Of a DNA stretch of 9,508 bases, positions 5,884 through 9,508 are shown one piece after another. Location: contig JAFYBI010000339.1 of NCBI GenBank assembly GCA_017540285.1, positions 1-9,508 of the forward strand. Direction: 5' to 3'. The DNA is from Clostridia bacterium (GTDB lineage Bacteria > Bacillota > Clostridia > Oscillospirales > CAG-272). Each line of letters opens with the position of its first letter. The stretch's first letter is position 1. Both the position numbers and the translations under genes were made by a program. The notes beneath the pieces are model-generated. The model was given only the letters and a program-made list of their open reading frames with translations, was not told the origin of the DNA and did not search any database.

Positions 5884-6894
5884 ATGCAAAGAACCGTCGT
5901 CGTGGGCATGGGTCCGATCGGACACCGCCATGCCCGCGCCTATACCGAATCCGACCGGGCCGAGCTGGTTGCCGTCTGCGACCGCGTCCCGGAACTCGCC
6001 AAAGCCGCCGGAGAAAAATTCGGCGTCCCGTATTTCACCAAGGCGACCGACATGTTCGCCGCCATGAAGCCCGACATCTGCTCCGTCACCACGGGCGGCT
6101 ACGAGTATGCGTCCGATCACTACGAGCCCACGATGGAGGCCTTCGAGGCGGGCTGCCACGTCCTCGGCGAGAAGCCCATCTCGAACGACCTCAAAAAGGC
6201 CGCCGAAATGGTCGCGAAGGCCGAGGAATGCGGCCTCTGCTACGGCATCGACATGAACCACCGCTTCACCCCGGCCGCGCGCCAAGCCAAAAAGTGGCAG
6301 GACGACGGCCGCATCGGCTCGCTCCTCTTCTGCAACATGGCCCTGTGGATCGGCAAATTCATGCCGCTCGACTCGGTCTACTACCACTTCAAGGCCCTGA
6401 ACCCGCACAGCGTGAACATCATGCAGTACTTCTGCGGCCCGATCAGGGAGGTCTCGACCTTCGCGATGAAGGCCCCGGGACGCGACATCTGGTCGACGCA
6501 GTCCACCGCGATGCGCTTCGAATGCGGCGCGGTCGGGCATCTCACCTCGTCCTACGACATCCGCCGCGGCCATCCGATGGAGCGGTGCGAGGTCGCCGGG
6601 GTGAACGGCCGCTTCGTGTTCGAGGACATGTGGCGCGAGGCGACGCTCTATCCGGCGGAGACCTATCTCAAGGAAGTCTACACCAATCCGGTCTTCGACG
6701 GGTTTGAGGGCTTCTACGACACGTTCCGCGACCGCATCCACTATTTCGTGAAGCAGGTCGACGAGGGCGCGCGCCCGGACGAGATCGACGGCAGCGGCCG
6801 CGAAGGCCTCGAAGCCTCCCGCGTCATCCACGCCATGATCAAATCCAACGAAAACGGCGGCGCGGTCGTACAGGTGAAAGAGATTACGGAGTGA
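5884..6894 (+). CDS. Gfo/Idh/MocA family NAD(P)-dependent sugar oxidoreductase 1
   Basis: This 336-residue cytoplasmic protein begins with a Rossmann dinucleotide fold: VVVGMGPIG (G8, G10, G13), then AELVAVCD ending the second strand, and the family signature GEKPIS with K97. The C-terminal half is the family's alpha/beta substrate domain. In inositol dehydrogenase the catalytic triad is Lys, Asp, His. Here K97 and H175 (LNPHSVN) are present, but the residue four before His is A171, not Asp. The family oxidises or reduces sugar and polyol hydroxyls. The start is ATG 5884 with AGAGGT (5870-5875) upstream. It is a paralogue of the product of 8016-9101 (many identical stretches such as EKFGVP and AELVAVCD), and the AraC gene follows after 49 bases. 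Confidence 0.92.
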   Translation: MQRTVVVGMGPIGHRHARAYTESDRAELVAVCDRVPELAKAAGEKFGVPYFTKATDMFAAMKPDICSVTTGGYEYASDHYEPTMEAFEAGCHVLGEKPISNDLKKAAEMVAKAEECGLCYGIDMNHRFTPAARQAKKWQDDGRIGSLLFCNMALWIGKFMPLDSVYYHFKALNPHSVNIMQYFCGPIREVSTFAMKAPGRDIWSTQSTAMRFECGAVGHLTSSYDIRRGHPMERCEVAGVNGRFVFEDMWREATLYPAETYLKEVYTNPVFDGFEGFYDTFRDRIHYFVKQVDEGARPDEIDGSGREGLEASRVIHAMIKSNENGGAVVQVKEITE

Positions 6895-6943
6895 TCTCTT
6901 CCGCACAAGCCGGCATTGCCCAGTCACATCAAAGGAGCACACC

Positions 6944-7825
6944 TTGCCAGACGTATTTCATCACGAGAGTTTTATGAGCGACGGGCCGGTGGTCGCGATC
7001 GTTCCGGCGGAGCATCACGGGCGGATGCGCACCCACTCGCACGAATTCTATGAGATCGTGTATGTGGTCGACGGCTTCACCCTGCATTCGGCGGGCGGGA
7101 CGATCACCCTGCTCGTGGCGGGAGACCTCTTCTTCGTGAAGCCGGGGGAGGAGCACTCGTACATCAACGCCTATCAGACCAAGCTGTACAATCTGATATT
7201 CAGCGCGTCCGAGCTCGGGAATCTCCGGCGCGAGCTGGCGGCTCTGCCCGGCCTGGACGAAATGTTCTCGCCGACCTCCCCGCCCTCCGGCGACGGCGAG
7301 GCAAAGAACACGCGCCTCATCCACGTGCCGATGAACGAGCGGCGGAACATCGAATCGGCGCTGAGGGAAATGGCGGAGGAGCGCGAGGCGAGGAAGACCG
7401 GGTGGGAGATCGCCCTCCGGGTCCGGCTCGCGTCGTTTCTCCTGAAATACTCCCGCATGTACGCGGAGCAGTGGGACAGCCGGGTGATCTCGGCGGACGA
7501 CTACTACGGCTACGTCTACAAGATCCTCTGCTTCGTGGACACGCATTACAGCGAAAACATCACGATGAACGACCTCTCCGCCGTGACGGGGCTCTCCCCG
7601 GACTACATGGCGCGTAAGTTCAAGAGCGCTCTGCACATGACGCCGTCGGAGTACGTGCGCAAGTTCCGGATCGCGCGGGCGATGGAGCTGCTCTGCACGA
7701 CCGATCTGTCCGTCGCCGAGGTGGCCCGCCGCACCGGATTCTCCGACGTCTCCCTCTTCTCCCGCGTCTTCAAGCAGGCGGTCGGACTGCCTCCGGCGTC
7801 GTACCGGAAGAACGCCGTGGAGTAA
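6944..7825 (+). CDS. AraC-family transcriptional regulator with cupin sensor domain
   Basis: This 293-residue DNA-binding protein has an N-terminal cupin-like ligand domain (about 15-95; HSHEFYEIVYVVDG, then GDLFFVKPGEEHSY) and a C-terminal AraC/XylS double helix-turn-helix (about 195-290; NITMNDLSAVTGLSPDYMAR and SVAEVARRTGFSDVSLFSRVFK). Such proteins bind a sugar and activate nearby catabolic genes, so it is the likely controller of this cluster. The start is TTG at 6944: AAGGAG (6932-6936) lies 7 bases upstream. The first in-frame ATG (6974) has no good ribosome binding site and would leave the existing site stranded 38 bases away. It sits 49 bases after one oxidoreductase gene and 190 before the other. 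Its binding site is not established; the palindrome at 331-347 is one candidate. Confidence 0.92.
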   Translation: MPDVFHHESFMSDGPVVAIVPAEHHGRMRTHSHEFYEIVYVVDGFTLHSAGGTITLLVAGDLFFVKPGEEHSYINAYQTKLYNLIFSASELGNLRRELAALPGLDEMFSPTSPPSGDGEAKNTRLIHVPMNERRNIESALREMAEEREARKTGWEIALRVRLASFLLKYSRMYAEQWDSRVISADDYYGYVYKILCFVDTHYSENITMNDLSAVTGLSPDYMARKFKSALHMTPSEYVRKFRIARAMELLCTTDLSVAEVARRTGFSDVSLFSRVFKQAVGLPPASYRKNAVE

Positions 7826-8015
7826 GGATACGGGGGAAACGGTCGCTTTCTTGAAATGAAAGCCTGCGATGCGGAGCATCGCCGCAAAGAACTTTATTCT
7901 GGGGGAAAACAAGCCGTGTCCATTTCATGCAGCGGCCAATATCATGCGGCACAGGCTGCACGCAGTTTCATTCTTCATTCTGCATTCTTAATTCCATCAG
8001 GAAAGGACTCACACC
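7826..8015. other. Gap with a hairpin and a heptamer repeat
   Basis: GCGATGC-GGA-GCATCGC (7866-7882) is a perfect 7-bp hairpin resembling the one at 5667-5685. Near the end, four 7-base units follow one another: TTCATTC, TTCATTC, TGCATTC, TTAATTC (7967-7994), just before the ribosome binding site (AGGAAAGGA, 7999-8007). I see no convincing promoter, so the oxidoreductase downstream may be transcribed together with the AraC gene. Confidence 0.6.
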
Positions 8016-9101
8016 ATGGAAAAAATCTTTAAGGCCGGCGTCGTCGGTATGGGCGGCATCGGCAACACCCACGCGACCTGCATCCAGAACGATCCCCTCG
8101 CCGAGCTCGTCGCGGTCTGCGACCTCATCCCGCAGAAGGCGGACGCGGCGGCGGAGAAATTCGGCGTCCCGGCGTATTACAGCCTGAAGGACATGCTCGC
8201 GGCCCATCCGGAGATCGAAGTCGTGCACGTCACCACGTCCGGCTTTGAAAACGGCTCCTGGCACTATGTCCCCACGATGGAAGCCCTCGACGCGGGCCGT
8301 CACGTCCTCGTGGAAAAGCCGATCTCCAACCGCATCGACGAGGCGCGCGAGATGGTGGACTACGCGGCGAAGAAGGGGCTCTACCTCGGCTGCGACCTGA
8401 ACCACTACTTCTCCGAGCCCGCGTTCCAGGCGGACCGGCTCATCGCGGACGGCGGCGTCGGCGAGCAGGTCTACTCGCTCACCAAGGTCGGCTTCAACGG
8501 CAGCGCGGTCAACGTGAACCCGGTCGACCGGAATTCCCGCTGGCAGATGCCCTACTCCCACGCGAAGGCCTTCCTGACGCATCCCTTCTCGGTCATGCGC
8601 CACTTCTCCGGCGACATCACCCACATCCAGGCCTTCATGGACAAGCCCGGCGCCAGACGTCAGAGCGAAGACCTGATGCTCTCGATCCAGTCCGTGCACG
8701 TGAAGTTCCAGAACGGCGCGGTCGGGTATCTTCTGTCCCAGCGCGGCGACGCGTGCTTCGGGCTGGGCGGCTGGTGGTCCTTCGAGCTCGCGGGCACGAA
8801 GGGGACCTTCTGCATCGAGAACTGCGTCGAGAAGCTCACCTACTGGCAGGCGGGCAAGGAACCCGTCGTGACGAACACGGGTGTGACGGACTTCGGCGCG
8901 ACGTTCCCGATCCGCATCCACGCGTTCTACGAGGATCTCTCGAACAATGTACCGCTCGAACATCTGCGCGCATCCGGACGCGACGCGCTGGCGACGATGG
9001 AATACATTTTCGCGGCGATCGACTCGTACGAGTCGGGCGGGCAGATTGTGCGGCCGCACGCGCTGCCGGCGTACCACGGCGACCCGCGGATCATTCACTG
9101 A
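8016..9101 (+). CDS. Gfo/Idh/MocA family NAD(P)-dependent sugar oxidoreductase 2
   Basis: This 361-residue cytoplasmic oxidoreductase has GVVGMGGIGNTH (G11, G13, G16) for dinucleotide binding, AELVAVCD at the end of the second strand, and VEKPIS with the family Lys K101. The catalytic His aligns with H189 (LTHPFSVM); the residue four before it is A185, so the Asp of inositol dehydrogenase is missing, just as in the paralogue at 5884-6894. The two share long stretches of near-identity in the N-terminal domain but differ in the substrate domain, suggesting successive oxidation steps or two related substrates. The start is ATG 8016 with AGGAAAGGA (7999-8007) 8 bases upstream. It is the last gene of the cluster, followed 20 bases later by a strong terminator. 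Confidence 0.92.
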   Translation: MEKIFKAGVVGMGGIGNTHATCIQNDPLAELVAVCDLIPQKADAAAEKFGVPAYYSLKDMLAAHPEIEVVHVTTSGFENGSWHYVPTMEALDAGRHVLVEKPISNRIDEAREMVDYAAKKGLYLGCDLNHYFSEPAFQADRLIADGGVGEQVYSLTKVGFNGSAVNVNPVDRNSRWQMPYSHAKAFLTHPFSVMRHFSGDITHIQAFMDKPGARRQSEDLMLSIQSVHVKFQNGAVGYLLSQRGDACFGLGGWWSFELAGTKGTFCIENCVEKLTYWQAGKEPVVTNTGVTDFGATFPIRIHAFYEDLSNNVPLEHLRASGRDALATMEYIFAAIDSYESGGQIVRPHALPAYHGDPRIIH

Positions 9102-9121
9102 ATTATCATTCAAAGCGAACG

Positions 9122-9156
9122 AAAACCGGAGCTCGAAGGGGCTCCGGTTTTCTTTT
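9122..9156 (+). terminator. Rho-independent terminator of the cluster
   Basis: AAAACCGGAGC (9122-9132) pairs perfectly with GCTCCGGTTTT (9141-9151) over an 8-base loop, and the T-rich tail GGTTTTCTTTT follows. It begins 20 bases after the stop codon at 9101 and is the clearest classical terminator in the window. Confidence 0.92.
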
Positions 9157-9237
9157 ACGCGCCGCGGGGTCCGCGGAGACAAAGAGCGCGCGTCGAAGGT
9201 GCGCGCGGAGAAAGGACTCTGTCCTTTCATCCTTTTT
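9157..9237. other. Spacer between terminator and right repeat
   Basis: No gene is visible. The only notable structure is AAAGGAC-TCT-GTCCTTT (9211-9227), a perfect 7-bp hairpin, which on the - strand continues the hairpin series of the right composite repeat. Confidence 0.5.
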
Positions 9238-9400
9238 GCGCGCTGACGCTTGCGGGGATGAATCGGCGAGGCCGATAGCTTTTTTCGCCTGCGCGGCTGG
9301 CGCACAAGAGGACCGGCCACGGCCCTCTTGTGAATCACCCCGGCCAGAGGCGCCGTTCCTCGCCTCTGGACTCCACCCCTGCCTCAGGTTCAACCTCCCT
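9238..9400 (-). repeat. Right composite hairpin repeat, inverted copy
   Basis: Read on the - strand this block begins AGGGAGGTTGAACCTGAGGC, one mismatch from bases 1-20, and follows the same order as the left block: outer frame, a first hairpin, TGATT and a second hairpin, then CCGCGCAGG and finally GCAAGCGTCAGCGCGCA. The first hairpin here is CCAGAGGCG/CGCCTCTGG (9344-9369), unrelated in sequence to the left copy's. The second is CACAAGAGG/CCTCTTGTG (9303-9332), with the outer pair changed from G-C to C-G compared with GACAAGAGG/CCTCTTGTC on the left. The pairing is preserved although the bases differ. No protein is supported on either strand. Confidence 0.8.
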
Positions 9401-9409
9401 TCTGGTTGT

Positions 9410-9439
9410 GAAGCGTTATTCAATATCACATAACGCTTC
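9410..9439. terminator. 10-bp hairpin with T/C-rich tail
   Basis: GAAGCGTTAT (9410-9419) pairs perfectly with ATAACGCTTC (9430-9439) over a 10-base loop, followed on the + strand by TTCCTTTC. It may terminate transcription from either side. The remaining bases to 9508 contain no gene start; a - strand frame ending at a TGA near 9476-9478 could be the tail of a convergent gene, but only 10 codons are visible, so it is not called. Confidence 0.5.
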
Positions 9440-9508
9440 TTCCTTTCAGGATTACAGGGAAATTCACCAAGTGAGTCAGCCGAAAGCGCATGCGATCCGC
9501 TCAACGCC

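Noticed and set aside
7968..9338. A 456-codon - strand frame opposite the second oxidoreductase
   Set aside because: It is complementary to a gene with clear Rossmann and EKP motifs, crosses the terminator and the repeat, and its composition is typical of an antisense artefact.
9106..9504. A 132-codon - strand frame covering the right repeat
   Set aside because: It translates hairpin repeat DNA, lacks a ribosome binding site, and shows low-complexity Arg/Ala/Pro/Ser composition.

Overview
The window looks like one catabolic gene cluster from a high-GC anaerobic Firmicute (Clostridia, possibly a gut or rumen Oscillospirales or Christensenellales type). The grounds are strong AGGAGG-type ribosome binding sites, a consensus sigma-A promoter, GC-rich third codon positions and intergenic DNA packed with small hairpins. 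The lineage is an inference. All seven supported genes lie on the + strand, and there is no tRNA, rRNA, CRISPR array or transposase.

Layout: a composite hairpin-rich repeat (1-234); a promoter with palindromic operator candidates (329-388); a sugar isomerase/epimerase-type TIM barrel (421-1281); a 561-base gap with a palindromic repeat element; a second TIM barrel of the same superfamily (1843-2640); a 498-base gap with a second copy of that element and a piece of the composite repeat; a sulfatase-fold hydrolase (3139-4512); a cytoplasmic GH18 glycosidase (4570-5607); a 276-base hairpin array; a Gfo/Idh/MocA oxidoreductase (5884-6894); an AraC-family regulator (6944-7825); and a second Gfo/Idh/MocA oxidoreductase (8016-9101). 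A classical terminator follows (9122-9156), then an inverted copy of the composite repeat (9238-9400). The last ~100 bases hold no gene I can support.

How the genes may work together: two NAD(P)-dependent sugar oxidoreductases plus two metal-type TIM barrels is the gene content of known redox-based (keto-sugar) glycoside cleavage pathways, in which a sugar hydroxyl is oxidised and a TIM-barrel enzyme then eliminates or isomerises. The GH18 enzyme and the sulfatase-fold hydrolase would trim an amino-sugar or phospho/sulfo-decorated oligosaccharide inside the cell, and the AraC protein would sense a sugar and switch the cluster on. No transporter is in the window, so uptake must be encoded elsewhere. 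The substrate cannot be read from the sequence.

The most unusual aspects are: (a) inverted composite repeats framing the whole cluster, with conserved outer sequence but different inner hairpins; (b) two palindromic elements whose arms show a compensatory base-pair change; (c) a sulfatase-fold enzyme with Thr where the formylglycine Cys should be; and (d) departures from textbook active-site residues in one TIM barrel and in both oxidoreductases.
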